This document shows, piece after piece, positions 30,942 through 41,353 of a stretch of 64,000 bases of DNA. Position 1 is the stretch's first letter. Each line of letters opens with the position of its first letter. The notes under the pieces were generated by a model. That model searched no databases and was not told the DNA's origin. It worked only from the letters and a program-made list of their open reading frames with translations. A program made the translations under genes and the position numbers. The stretch comes from Plectosphaerella cucumerina. Lineage: Eukaryota; Ascomycota; Sordariomycetes; Glomerellales; Plectosphaerellaceae. The stretch is from NCBI GenBank assembly GCA_020746995.1, contig JAGPXD010000003.1:1984001-2048000 (forward strand). Reading direction: 5' to 3'.

Positions 30942-32744
30942 ATGTTGTTCTCTTATTGGATCATACTCACTGTCGTCGCTGCGGCACAAGCATCCGTCGC
31001 AAAACCATGCGTGCCGGGAGTAACGACATGGTGGCACGACAGGTCTACCGTCAATACCGAAGCCGCCACAGACGCTGATGAAGTGCGACGCTCACGGAGA
31101 TACAATGTCTCTGTGTCCCTCGCCGGCCGGGAAGTCTTCCATCCTTCTTTCGTATACGAAACGATCCCACGCAACGGCAATGGAAAGATGCTTGACCCGG
31201 CCTACCCCAACCTGCAGTACGACCTTGCCGACGGTGATGGCATTACCATCGAAGCAGACGAGGGTATCAACATGGCATGGACCCAATTTCTGTACCGAAG
31301 CGACGTTGATGTCCGTATCGTTTCCACGGACGGATCTCCACTTGGCCCTACCTCTAACGTGGTCATTCGACCGGTCGATCTCGGTTTCGCGATCACGAGC
31401 CCAATGCCGGATACCGTCTTGATCAGGGTTCCTTTCCAGGAGTCTGGCGCCAGATTCTCTGTCGAGTTCAACGACAACCTCTACACTTATAGGTCCAACG
31501 GTTCGTCGTACCTAAGAGAAGGCGGTGTCATTGTGAGCGAGGAACCCAAGGACGCCCTCTTGATTTTCGCCAGTCCGCCACTTGACGAACGTCTCATCCC
31601 CTCGAAAACATCTCAGGATGTTCAGATCTTGAGGCCCGGAAAGATCACGCAAGACAGTTTCGAACCCAAGTCGACCATCATCTTCGAAGCCGGGGTGTAC
31701 TGGATGGAAAAAGACGGCATGCTCGGCAAGGATCACATCAAGCTACACCCCAACACCCACTACGTCTACTTTGAGCCGGGAGCCTACATCAAGGCAGCGC
31801 TGGAGTACACCACGACGAATCCCGACTTTCACACTGTTGGCTACGGCGTCGTCTCTGGCGAAAACTACGCATACATGGCCAACACCGTCAAGGACTACAC
31901 CGCCGTCAAAGACGACCGCTACAGTCTCCGCATGTTCTGGCACCAATCCGTCACCGACAACCAGACATGGCACTGCGTCGGGCCGACCCTGAACGCCCCT
32001 CCCTTCAACACCATGGATCTCCACCCCCTCAACCACACGCCGCACGAGGAAGACAACAAGGTCAAAGCACACGTACGTGACTACAAGCAAGTCGGCGCCT
32101 TCTACTTCCAGACGGATGGCACGCAAATGTATGACGGCACCGTGCGCGATGTCTTCTGGCACGTCAACGACGACGCCATCAAGTTGTATCATTCCGGTGC
32201 GCAACTGCATGGTATCACCATCTGGAAGGCCCGCAACAACGCCATCGTCCAGATGGGATGGAAGCCCCGGGACGTAAGCTCAGTGTCCGTCAGCAAGCTG
32301 CGCATAATTCACAATCGCTGGCTCCAGCCCAACGCCTACGTCCCCTCCGCCATCTTCGGCGCGTCGCCATTCTACGCCGACCCCAAGGAGGTGGACGACA
32401 CCCGCACCATGTCCCTGAATGTTGACGATGTGGTCTGCGAGGGCATCTGCGCGGCGCTCATGACGATAGCGCCGCTGCAGAATCTTCAGCTGCGCATTTC
32501 CAACATCCACTTCGAAAGGCTGCACGATGATGCCACCATTCAGCTTGGACGCAGCGTGGTTGGGATGGATGCTGGAAAGGATATGAACAACTACACCCCC
32601 GGGCAAGACAGGTTGACACTGGGTATCCATGTCAGGAATTGGACAATTGGGGATCAGAGAGTTACCATGATGACCTCTGGCGAAGATCAACTGGGTCAAC
32701 TGAAGATCCATCCTATGTATGACGGAGAATGGAGCATCCAGTGA
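30942..32744 (+). CDS. Secreted GH49 endo-dextranase (or isopullulanase)
   Basis: Inverting glycoside hydrolase; GH49 members cut alpha-1,6 bonds in dextran or alpha-1,4 bonds in pullulan. Single exon, 600 residues. Residues 1-20 form a secretion signal (hydrophobic IILTVVAAAQASVA). The N-terminal beta-sandwich begins at TTWWHDRSTVNTE and includes FVYETIPRNGNGKM. The C-terminal right-handed beta-helix contains YVYFEPGAYIKAALEY, VGPTLNAPPFNTMD and YFQTDGTQMYDG. The three catalytic Asp positions correspond to Asp392, Asp410 and Asp411 (in HVNDDAIK), the same arrangement I know from Penicillium dextranase. C-terminal GEWSIQ also matches that enzyme. The gene follows the Zn2Cys6 regulator. Between dextranase and isopullulanase, dextranase is favoured by overall similarity and the neighbouring alpha-1,6-type glucosidase. 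Confidence 0.92.
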   Translation: MLFSYWIILTVVAAAQASVAKPCVPGVTTWWHDRSTVNTEAATDADEVRRSRRYNVSVSLAGREVFHPSFVYETIPRNGNGKMLDPAYPNLQYDLADGDGITIEADEGINMAWTQFLYRSDVDVRIVSTDGSPLGPTSNVVIRPVDLGFAITSPMPDTVLIRVPFQESGARFSVEFNDNLYTYRSNGSSYLREGGVIVSEEPKDALLIFASPPLDERLIPSKTSQDVQILRPGKITQDSFEPKSTIIFEAGVYWMEKDGMLGKDHIKLHPNTHYVYFEPGAYIKAALEYTTTNPDFHTVGYGVVSGENYAYMANTVKDYTAVKDDRYSLRMFWHQSVTDNQTWHCVGPTLNAPPFNTMDLHPLNHTPHEEDNKVKAHVRDYKQVGAFYFQTDGTQMYDGTVRDVFWHVNDDAIKLYHSGAQLHGITIWKARNNAIVQMGWKPRDVSSVSVSKLRIIHNRWLQPNAYVPSAIFGASPFYADPKEVDDTRTMSLNVDDVVCEGICAALMTIAPLQNLQLRISNIHFERLHDDATIQLGRSVVGMDAGKDMNNYTPGQDRLTLGIHVRNWTIGDQRVTMMTSGEDQLGQLKIHPMYDGEWSIQ

Positions 32745-34673
32745 AGCCTCATTCTGCATAATACATCTCGAAGAGGGGCGGTAGAGGGGAGGAAGAGGGA
32801 AGTGATCGTAGACAGTCGCTTAGGGGCTTCAGTTGCATCATGGGCATTACCGTACTGAGAAACGGCGAAGAACAACGGAAACGGCAGTGGCACCGAAACG
32901 CTGGAATTGTGCAAAGTGGCTGAGTTGTGCACCGTTGATCGCGCGCTCATCAGCCGGCTCAGGCTAAAAGCAGCAGGGCTCCCATCTTCGAGGTTCTGGC
33001 CAGAGACGAAAGGTTTTCCTGCCGCCTCCCTCGCCTACGCATGTACGATCGGCTCCCCGGGACGACATCTGACGGCTGCAACTCCAGTCGTGTGTGCCTT
33101 CATGCATCACCACTCCCGGGGCCTGATGCCCCTCGTCGTCATCCACCGTCAGGTGAAAGGAAGCCGGCCTCGGCGTGCGCAAGTCCCATGCATCAAGCAT
33201 CACGGGCGCAGGGCTATCCCCCTTCTGTAACGGAAGGCTGGTTTTGAGGGTTGCGCAAAGGGGAAGGTATGAGGTCCTACATCGCAGGATCCCCTTGCAG
33301 CGACTTCATGCGCAACCGGTATCGGACGTGCGATCCTGGCTGTGAGGCGTTGCTCGCGGGCGCAAAGTAAGATGTATGTCTTCTCTGGGATGAGGGTCGC
33401 GTTTTGACAGCAGCGAGCCCATGCAGCCAACGCTGCCATGTCGACATGCAGGTCAGTCGAAGCCGTTCAGCAGCCTCCCACTCCCCGACCAACACCTGAT
33501 CCAGACCAAGTCGATCGCAATGTCGCTTCTTGGCGCAAGGATCAACATCCGAGGCCGTAAAGGTTCGCGGTAAAGTCTCTCCAGCTGTGCATGTCGGAGA
33601 AAACCCGGCCTAGACAATTCTCATATCGCTTCGCAGAGCAACCTCGTCATCGGCTCCCCAGGGTCCGGGTCCCATATGACTTCACCGCAATCAATCTGAC
33701 ATGTCTCTTGGACGTTTGGGGCCCTCTCCATGGGCTCGCTTGGAGGCAGCGCCCCCGCGAGCCTTGGGAGTCCATGCCACCACAACAGCCACAAATGCGA
33801 CGCCCCGGAAGGGCGGGCCCGGTAGAGACGCGGGCGCGCTGTCATTGGGGCCCGGGGATGATGGAGGGGTCCTGATGGAGGGGCAGTATTCTTCAGCGGC
33901 GACCCTGCAAGGGGCGTGGCCGGAGCGACTCTCCTCGTCGCATCATCGTCCATGTCTGGCTCGCACTGGCTGCGTCACCGGCTCGGGTTTGTAGTCACTC
34001 TACAGGCCGGCCACGGAAGGGCCGTCTCTGGTACTCACTCGGCTCAGCCTTGTCTAAAGTCGAGCCCTCAGTCACGACCAGACTACCTTGAGACAGGTCC
34101 ACCAAGCGGGAAGAGCTCGTGTATGTGGAGGGAATATGTGAAATGTTCGCTGCCGAATGTTTCTCATTCTTGCACCGCATACCGGCTCAGCCAGATATGC
34201 TTCCCCGTGGTATAACTCCAATAGCCGTAAACCCATCATGCACGGGTGGTCCACCACTACCGTTTGCCTCCCTCCATGCCCCCTCTATCTGCCTGGCCCA
34301 TGCCTGTCCAAACGCCAACTGTGAATGATGCAAATGATGCCGCTGTTGATGATGATGCGAATAAATGCCGGCATGTTAAATCGCCGGCAGGAAGAAATCA
34401 AACTTGCCGCCTCATGACATGTGGTCATGCTGACCTCCTGTCATACCGTGATATCGACGGCATATCGAGCTGCCTTTAGGCTCCGAAGATTCAGGCCCGC
34501 CGTCGGCGTCGCCAGAAATCCCGCTTCCGGTCGCCTGGCAGGACGTCTCTTCGCACGTCGATACCCTCCCTTCCTTGCCCTTCGTCCTCTTCGTGATCGC
34601 CGAGATCTTCCGGGTCGACATGCAGCTCGGGGCCCAGACGAAGCTGGTCCTGCTGCACGCCGTCGTCGGCCAG
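32745..34673. other. Convergent intergenic region
   Basis: About 1.9 kb between the stops of the GH49 and tyrosine phosphatase genes, which converge. Short frames of up to about 125 codons occur on both strands without recognisable domains. No RNA gene or transposon seen. This is unusually long for a convergent gap in this window. Confidence 0.5.
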
Positions 34674-36350
34674 TCAATCGACAAAGGGGTCCCCGATCTC
34701 CAACCTCTTGGCGGCGGGCTCCGCGTCGCCATCTTCCGAGCTGGCGCTGTACCGATCCAGCCACATCTTCCTTAGAGTCTGGTAGAGGAACGTGAACTGT
34801 GTCGGAGACTGGACCATGGTCGGCCTCTGCTCACGAAGCGTCTCGATAGTCTGCAAGACGGGGTCTCGCATGTCGGCCTGGCTAGAGGCCTGAGCCTGCC
34901 TGGTGCTCGGGCTGGGCGAGGCGGAGGTGTCGTCGACCTCGAAATGGCCCACGTCGAGCTCCCGCATGAGATGTTCCAGGGTGATGAAAGTGCCAGTGCG
35001 GCCAACGCCGGCGCTGCAGTGAATGATGCGAGGAGGCAGGTCCTTGTGGTGTGTGTCTCCTGGGATGACCATCGAAGCAGAGGTCACGTCTTTCGAGTCC
35101 GTCGCTCCCTCCTGGTCAAGGAGGCAGTACTCTCTTGATAGTCGCATGAGTGAAAGGAAGCTGTGGAGGTCCTCTGGTGCCGGCGGTCCAAAGTCTGGCC
35201 ACCTGGTGTAGAGGAAGTGCCATACGACGACTTCTCTCGGTTCCTGCTCCGAGGTCTCGTCGGCCGGCTGCGATACCTCCATGACCCCATCCTCGCCCAC
35301 CGCGACTTGGTTGATGGGGGCAGGGGGGTTGATGCTGAGGACAAGCTTTCGCAGCTCGATGGCTCCGTCTTCCAGGATCTCTACCGACTCGAATCGAACT
35401 TCACCGCCCCAGCCGTCGCCCCAGCCGTCCGATTCGTTCAGCACTATGGGCGCGTCGCCCGCTGCCATTGGCAGATAGGGAAAGCACTTGGCGGAGTTGT
35501 TCTCGAACATTGTCGTCAACTGCACAATGACGGCGGACCGCTCAAACTGCTCCGCGACCATGCGCCAGACGAAGTCGACCGAGTTCTCGATCGGGCCCTG
35601 CATGGCGATGTACCGTAGGGGAGGCAGCTGCTTCTCGTCGGATGTGGGTACCACGATGCTGCTGGCGTTGACGTAGTCAAGGGTAGACTCGGGGACCTGG
35701 AGACGCACCCGCGTGCGGTTGTAGGGCTTGATGTTAGAGTAGCGATCCATGCTACCGCCGTGGGTCATGTCGGTCTGTTTGTAGAGGGAGTAGGGATTCG
35801 AGCGATTCGGGCTTCCGTCCACGTCACGAGCGGACTGGCTCTGGCGCGTTCGTTCGGTCCATTGGAGATCCATGAATTTGTTCTCGAGAGCTATGTCTGG
35901 TTAGCCATCATGCGCCGACACCTTGGGTGCTCTGTGGAAGAACTTACCGTCCATGGACTGGTCCAGGAATGCAGGCACCTTGACCCTCAACCCATCCACG
36001 ACCTGGCCGTCCCTGTGGCGCATCGAAACGGGCGACATGGGGACGGGCGCAGCGAGGTGGTCGGGGCTGGCATTGTTGGAGGCAGTGTTCATGGGAGAAC
36101 TCGAGAGCGTAGGAGCGGCCGGGGTTGCCGGCGAGCGCGCGCGCTTGACGGCGCTACGGAGGTGGAGGCCACGAAAGGCACCCTTGCGCAGGCCCTGTTT
36201 CTGGCCTGTCGGCTTGGTGGTAGCGGTGGTGGTCGGGGACTGGGTAGCAGCGGCGGTGGCTGCGGGCTCGGAGTCGGGAGGGGTGAGGGACTTGGTGTCG
36301 GTCGCGATGGCGGGCGTTTTGGGCTTGCGCCTGAACTTGGATAACTCCAT
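34674..36350 (-). CDS. Protein tyrosine phosphatase (classical, Pyp/Ptp2-like)
   Basis: Dephosphorylates phosphotyrosine, in fungi mainly on MAP kinases. Two minus-strand exons, 36350-35948 and 35890-34674, give 539 residues. Residues 1-135 form a basic, Ser/Thr/Pro/Ala-rich disordered extension starting MELSKFRRKPKTPAI. The catalytic domain runs from about 140 to 525. It shows the NPYSLYKQTDMTHGG and DYVNASSIVVP substrate region, AMQGPIENSVDFVWRMV, the WPD loop (RWPDFG, general acid Asp367), the P-loop HCSAGVGRTG with Cys426 and Arg432, and the Q-loop QSPTQFTFLYQTL. All catalytic residues are present. It separates the GH49 cluster from the GH78 pair and has no evident link to sugar use. Confidence 0.93.
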
Positions 36351-38306
36351 GGTCGTTGTCACGGGTTGGTTGGTTGTCGCAAATCGTTTCTGTTGGGAAT
36401 TATTGAAGTGGTGATGTGTTGACTGAACAACGACCTTCGCGCGACCGCTCTGGAGGTGGGAGTTTTCTTTTGAAGAGCCGTAGGAAGGGCGGCAGAGGAG
36501 GAGAACTGATGGCGGTGGTGGTGATGGTGGTGATTTGGGGGCCAAGGAGACGTGATGCAGCCAGGTGATGTGCGTCACGGCGGCCCTGAGGTGAAGTGAT
36601 GGTGGTCTGGATATGACTTCCAGGCTGGCCCTCGCAGTCGCAGTGAATCGGTGGTCAGATCGATGCTGGCGCGATCTGGCTTGTGGTCGACGGTAGATTG
36701 CGAAGATTGGGCTGGCCTGGATATGCCGGCGAGGGGCCAGTTTCTGAGGCGATGGCTCGGTCTGGTGTCACAGGATCGACAAGTTGACACGAACAGTGTA
36801 GGGCACGTGCCTCTGGCTGGCCGCCGCGTGAAGTTGGAGTCCGAGTCTTTCTGATACGCGACTACGAGGGCGGGCGAGCGGGCGGTGGCCAGTACGTCAG
36901 AGGCGCGCGTGGTGGTCGGGAAATCGAGCAGTGGTAATCGAAAAGGACAGTCGGAAGGTAAGGTAGGTGCTGAGGTGTAGATTGCAAGGGCTGGCTGGGT
37001 GATGGGGATTGGATATTAGGTAGGTAGGGATAGAGGGATGGACTCGAAGTGGAGGAGGCAATATTTCAACAGAACACGAGCCCGCCAGCCCCTGTAGACC
37101 GACCTGGAAACTTCGCAGGCAACTTTGACGAAGGAGGGATGAAGGAGGGTGGATGGTTCCCTATGGAAGAGAGGGGCAATGTCCGGGTCTTTCTTTCTTC
37201 AGTCACAGCCGTGCCCGGAAATCCATTGCTCGCGATGGGACTGGTCCTTGCTTTGCGAAGAGATTCAGCTGTGGGGAGCTTCATGTCTGTTCGCTGATTG
37301 CCGTCTGCATCCGGCGCCGCGCCTTCCCGTCTTCAACGACGAGCCCACCCGTCAAAATTGGCAGCAGGGGTGAGGACGCTACTGCCAGTTTACAGGCTTC
37401 GGGCAGGAGCCGGGATGCCTGGGTTAGCGCAGTGGCGTCCGGATGACGCTAGCGATTAACCTGGCCGTGCTGAATCCCGCACACTAATTGGACAGAGCTA
37501 GGGGGCAGTCCCCGCCTGCGACCGCTGACCCGAGGGCGCGGAACCCACTGGGAAGGCGCATCTGCAGCTGGAGCACAGAAATAGGGGTTGGCAAGCTGGA
37601 TCGCCACTGCAACCTTCCCACGCCCCTTCCAAGGTTCCCTTTTGTATCTCGTTGCCCGACTTGCCCCTGAGCTTCCAGCAGCTGCGACGGAGTCCCGTCT
37701 AACCACCATGAGCAGTGGAGGCAGGCGCGACGTGAGGTACCTACCTCACCCGCTGCACGGTTGGGCACATTGAGATTTCTTGTTATCAGCCAGCCCCTGC
37801 CCACCCCAGGGTACATGTCGGGAAAGCTACGAGATACAACAGTGATCTTGACTGGTGCAGCGGATGCCTGACATCCGGCACCTACCAACTCGTACTCGCC
37901 TCCATGCAGATGCGCGTCATCAAACCTGGTTTATCTGATATCTGGGTACATAGGGCACTCAGACGCAAGAGCGGTACTTGGACCACCTCCCCCGCAAATG
38001 TCTATATTTAGGGGAGTTGACCGTGATTTCTACTGCGGACACAACAGCCGAGAGAGTGCGGGCGCAAGTGGCGACGACTTCAGGTAAATCCCACCATATG
38101 ATTCTCTCGGAACTGATGCTGTGTCCTCGCAGTTTAATCTACCAGCTGCGCAGCCGCCCTCGGAGCGCTATCTTCCAGCCTTTACCGGTCGGATGCGTCG
38201 CATGTGCTGTTTCCAATACAGTCAAGTCGGAACACTGGACGGTCCGTCCGAAAGCAATCAACGGCCGGAATGCACGGCACTGGCTTCTTGGCAGAACAAC
38301 AACAAC
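36351..38306. other. Intergenic region upstream of the phosphatase
   Basis: About 1.96 kb between tandem minus-strand genes. The left 600 bases are a probable promoter and leader of the phosphatase, with C/T-rich runs on its strand. The rest has only short frames without domains. No repeat or RNA gene recognised. Confidence 0.5.
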
Positions 38307-40817
38307 TCAGACCTCCATCTTCCGAAATTCTCGTGTGACAGCCTGGCCGGTGCCGTCGATATCCCGCGGCCCCTGCAAGACCCAGCCTTGCGGCAGCTCA
38401 GTGGTCGACGTAGAACCAGGTGGCGCGAGCACGGTGAGTTTGCCCGCCGCCCCGTCGCTTGCGAATGATATCGTTACTTCGATTTTGCCCGCGGGCGTTT
38501 CCAAGGAAGCCTCGACGTTTTCTAGGCCGGCGAAAACAGGCTCAATGCCAAATTTGGTCCAGCCAGGGATCAAGGGGCACAGGCCGGCCAGATATCGCGG
38601 GAGGAGAGCAACCGGCCATGTCGACCATCCGTGGGCCAGCGAAACGTCGTGGTTGAAGGGACTGCCATCCACCTTCATTGCCTCCCAGTGCGCCCCGGAA
38701 TAGTTCGCGCTCGAGGGATCCGACATGGTCCCCCACACCCTTCGCACAAGATCCAGGGCCGAATGTCCCTGTTGCACGGAGAAGAGCGCATCCGCGGCGA
38801 AACCGGAAGCATATGGACTTGTTACGCCAAACTTGTCCCAATGACCCATACCCTGGAATGCCGGTGGGAGCTCTGATGGATGGCCTGCCAAGGCGGTTGT
38901 CGTCTTCCGGTGGCAGGGGATGATGCCACGAGAGAGCGCGTATCCGTTGATGTCCTGGCAGAAACCGTCCGGAGGAAGAGAGCTCCCTAGCCGCAGGATA
39001 CCCGTCTCCGAGTTCCAGAGGTGCTTAGAGATTGCGTCTTTCAGCTCTCTTGCTCTTGACAGATACCAGGGCCGCGCAAGGTCGTTGCGGGACATCTTTG
39101 CCATGCTTGACAACGCGTCGTAATAGGCAACATTCACGCCAGACGACATGCCTATGACAGGCCCGCCCATTGGGAACCACGTCACTGTCAAGGAATGTTA
39201 GCAAGAAAGGTATGTGCTGAGCATGGGGCCATGACTAACTTTGCAAACCGGGCGGTGCTTCCAAGAGTCCATCGCTGTTGGCAAACGTCTCAGCGAAACG
39301 GACCAGCTTCTCCAACTTGGGATAGCAACGCTCCACGGTGTCCCAGTCGCCCGAGTGCATCCAGTAGTCTTTGACAGAGACGGCTAGGAGCAAGGCGTAT
39401 GTCAGAGAGTAAAAGGCATATGAGGGAGGCTCGTCATCCCCTTCATGCTTCGGAGTTTGGATCGGGCACAGATTTCCAAGATACCCGTTCGCGCTCTGGT
39501 GGCTTGCCAGGAGCTCGATTGAGCCCTTCCAAGCCTCGAAGTCGGCTGTCGAGTACGCAAGCGAAGGGCCCATGACGAACACGTCGCCTCCGAAGCATGC
39601 GCGGTCTCTCTTGGCTCCGTCGACAGTGCACGCCAGCGGGTTGGAGCCAACCTGGAAGTCAGCGTGTACCGACTCGGTATCTGCGACCAGCATGGAGTTC
39701 TCGTAGAGAACCTTGTCATTTGGGTCCGTCACTCGGAGGCCCTTGTACGTTGTGATCCAGCCTTCTGGACCACCGAAGGCGACTGATCCTGTGTTGACGC
39801 GTTCACCGGAGAGGAGGGGCCTGATGCGGACGTCGACAATCTCGGCTACAGTCTCGTCTCCGATGAGGACCTTGACCAACTCCCCGCGGACAACTGTGCG
39901 CACCGAGAACCAGTCGGAAAGATCCACGGCCGGCGGAACTTGCCAGCTTCCTCTTGGAACCACAGGGAGTAGGGACGAAGTGTTCGAAAGCCCCTCGACG
40001 GCGCTCAGGGTCCTCGTCTCTGCGTCAAGACAGAGAACGAGACCGTTGGCGACCATATGGACGCCCCAGCTAGCGCCCCCCTTTTCGATGCGTGCGGCAA
40101 ACGTGACTGTCTTGTCGGTCCACGCGGTGCCCTTTCGACATGGCGCCCAGTGACTGCCGTAGACCCGCGTGCCCTCGGCCGTGACATCCCACGCTGGCCT
40201 TGTCTCTCCCTGGCGGACGGTGCACATATCCAGTGTTCGGACGCCATCTCTCCAGATGGAGTTGAGCAACGGGTCAGAGCAGCTGAAGGTGCTCTTGACG
40301 ACCGTGTCGGGACGGACCTTCCGGAAGCCGATGGCAGAAAAGGTGAGTGAAGTGTTGGGGAGAATGAGGGATATCTTCTGGTATCGTTGCGAGTATTGGT
40401 TCAACCTTGCCTCGATGGTCTGGGTCTGCGTTCCCCTGCTGGCCTCATGCTGACAGCACCGGTAACTGTCCATGGCGTTGGAGAAGAGGAAGAAAGGGCC
40501 ATCGCCTGCGTTGTGTCAGTGGCTGTCCTCGAGAGGTGAGCTCTTGGGTGTTTCTTACCCTTCTCATGATCGATTCCCTCTCGGGTCTCGCTGTATGTTA
40601 CTTGGAATGGGATACAGTCATCTGGTCCGGAGGCTGAAGTTATCGTGAAGATGGGGATGCCGCCCTGGCAGGTCCCATAGTCGAAGATGATCTCAGACCT
40701 GCCATCATCGTCGGCCTTGGAGAGTGAGAATGGAAGAGGCACCCTTGAATCTTCGGATTGCCCTTCAACGCGGAGGATAGATCTCGGGGTGACGACGGGG
40801 CCAGATTTCGAGAGCAT
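38307..40817 (-). CDS. GH78-like six-hairpin glycosidase (alpha-L-rhamnosidase family)
   Basis: Three minus-strand exons, 40817-40559, 40505-39240 and 39184-38307, give 800 residues without signal peptide, so it is probably cytosolic. The N-terminal beta domain (about 1-140) precedes SDPLLNSIWRDGVRTLDMCT, the start of the six-hairpin barrel. The barrel is interrupted by roughly 190 residues resembling a concanavalin-like sheet domain (TVTFAARIEKGGASWGVHMV to GGPEGWITTYKGL), then resumes with VDGAKRDRACFGGD. Later come FYSLTYALLLAVSVKDYW, CQDINGYALSRG and SLAHGWSTWPVALLPRYLAG before the C-terminal beta domain. Characterised bacterial GH78 enzymes have DCPQRDE-type motifs with an acidic Glu; here the place reads GAKRDR, so rhamnosidase activity is unproven. 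It diverges from a sugar permease. Confidence 0.8.
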
Positions 40818-41013
40818 CGTGGTGTTCTGTTCTTTGTCTTTGGCTTGTAGACGAGCTGCAATGCCAATGGATAGGCAGGATCACCGACTGTTATCTGCTT
40901 GGCCGTCCCTATCTCTCAGCAGAAGCCGCATCAACTGCCGTCGGTCCATCTTCGCCCGAGTGCACATTGCGCAGTCTTGGCTTAAAGTTCGCCTGAAGCT
41001 ATCACGAAGCCCC

Positions 41014-41025
41014 CGGCATTTCCGG
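41014..41025. promoter_or_regulatory. CGG-N6-CGG element 1
   Basis: CGGCATTTCCGG, a 12-base element with CGG triplets six bases apart; identical to element 3 and similar to element 2. Candidate binding site for a Zn2Cys6 dimer. Confidence 0.55.
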
Positions 41026-41056
41026 AGGGGTAGAGCAGCCACGCCCCCCCGCAAAC

Positions 41057-41068
41057 CGGAAATTCCGG
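41057..41068. promoter_or_regulatory. CGG-N6-CGG element 2
   Basis: CGGAAATTCCGG; with the preceding C it forms a perfect odd-centred palindrome, CCGGAA-A-TTCCGG. Same CGG-N6-CGG spacing as elements 1 and 3. Confidence 0.55.
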
Positions 41069-41176
41069 CGTCCTCAGCGTGCCAAAACACCTCTGACACT
41101 CCCCGCTTCAGCACCTTTAGCACGCACACGTGGAGGTTGGCGCCCCCTGGATCGACAATCAGGGGCCCGCTGTGCG

Positions 41177-41188
41177 CGGCATTTCCGG
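41177..41188. promoter_or_regulatory. CGG-N6-CGG element 3
   Basis: CGGCATTTCCGG, a second exact copy of element 1, about 165 bases upstream of the permease start. Confidence 0.55.
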
Positions 41189-41353
41189 GGACAGGAAATC
41201 CCATGCGATTCCCCGGCTTCCCCAGATATCACGATCCGGGGTAACGGCACGGGGTCAACTTTAAAAAGTCATGCACCTGCCCCTTTGTTCTGGTATGTAT
41301 CTGGAGACTTGACACCAGCAGAGACATCGAGCCCGGCTACGACTTGCACCGAG

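Larger units (their letters stand above)
40818..41353. promoter_or_regulatory. Shared divergent promoter, GH78-like / sugar permease
   Basis: 536 bases between divergent starts. Contains three CGG-N6-CGG elements (41014-41025, 41057-41068, 41177-41188) listed separately. A TTTAAAAAG run near 41260 lies about 90 bases before the permease start. The arrangement strongly suggests joint control of both genes by one Zn2Cys6 activator encoded elsewhere. Confidence 0.65.

Noticed and set aside
30942..32744. Reading the GH49 gene as a polygalacturonase or pectin lyase
   Set aside because: It is also a beta-helix, but the N-terminal TTWWHD and the three-Asp arrangement with HVNDDAIK belong to GH49.
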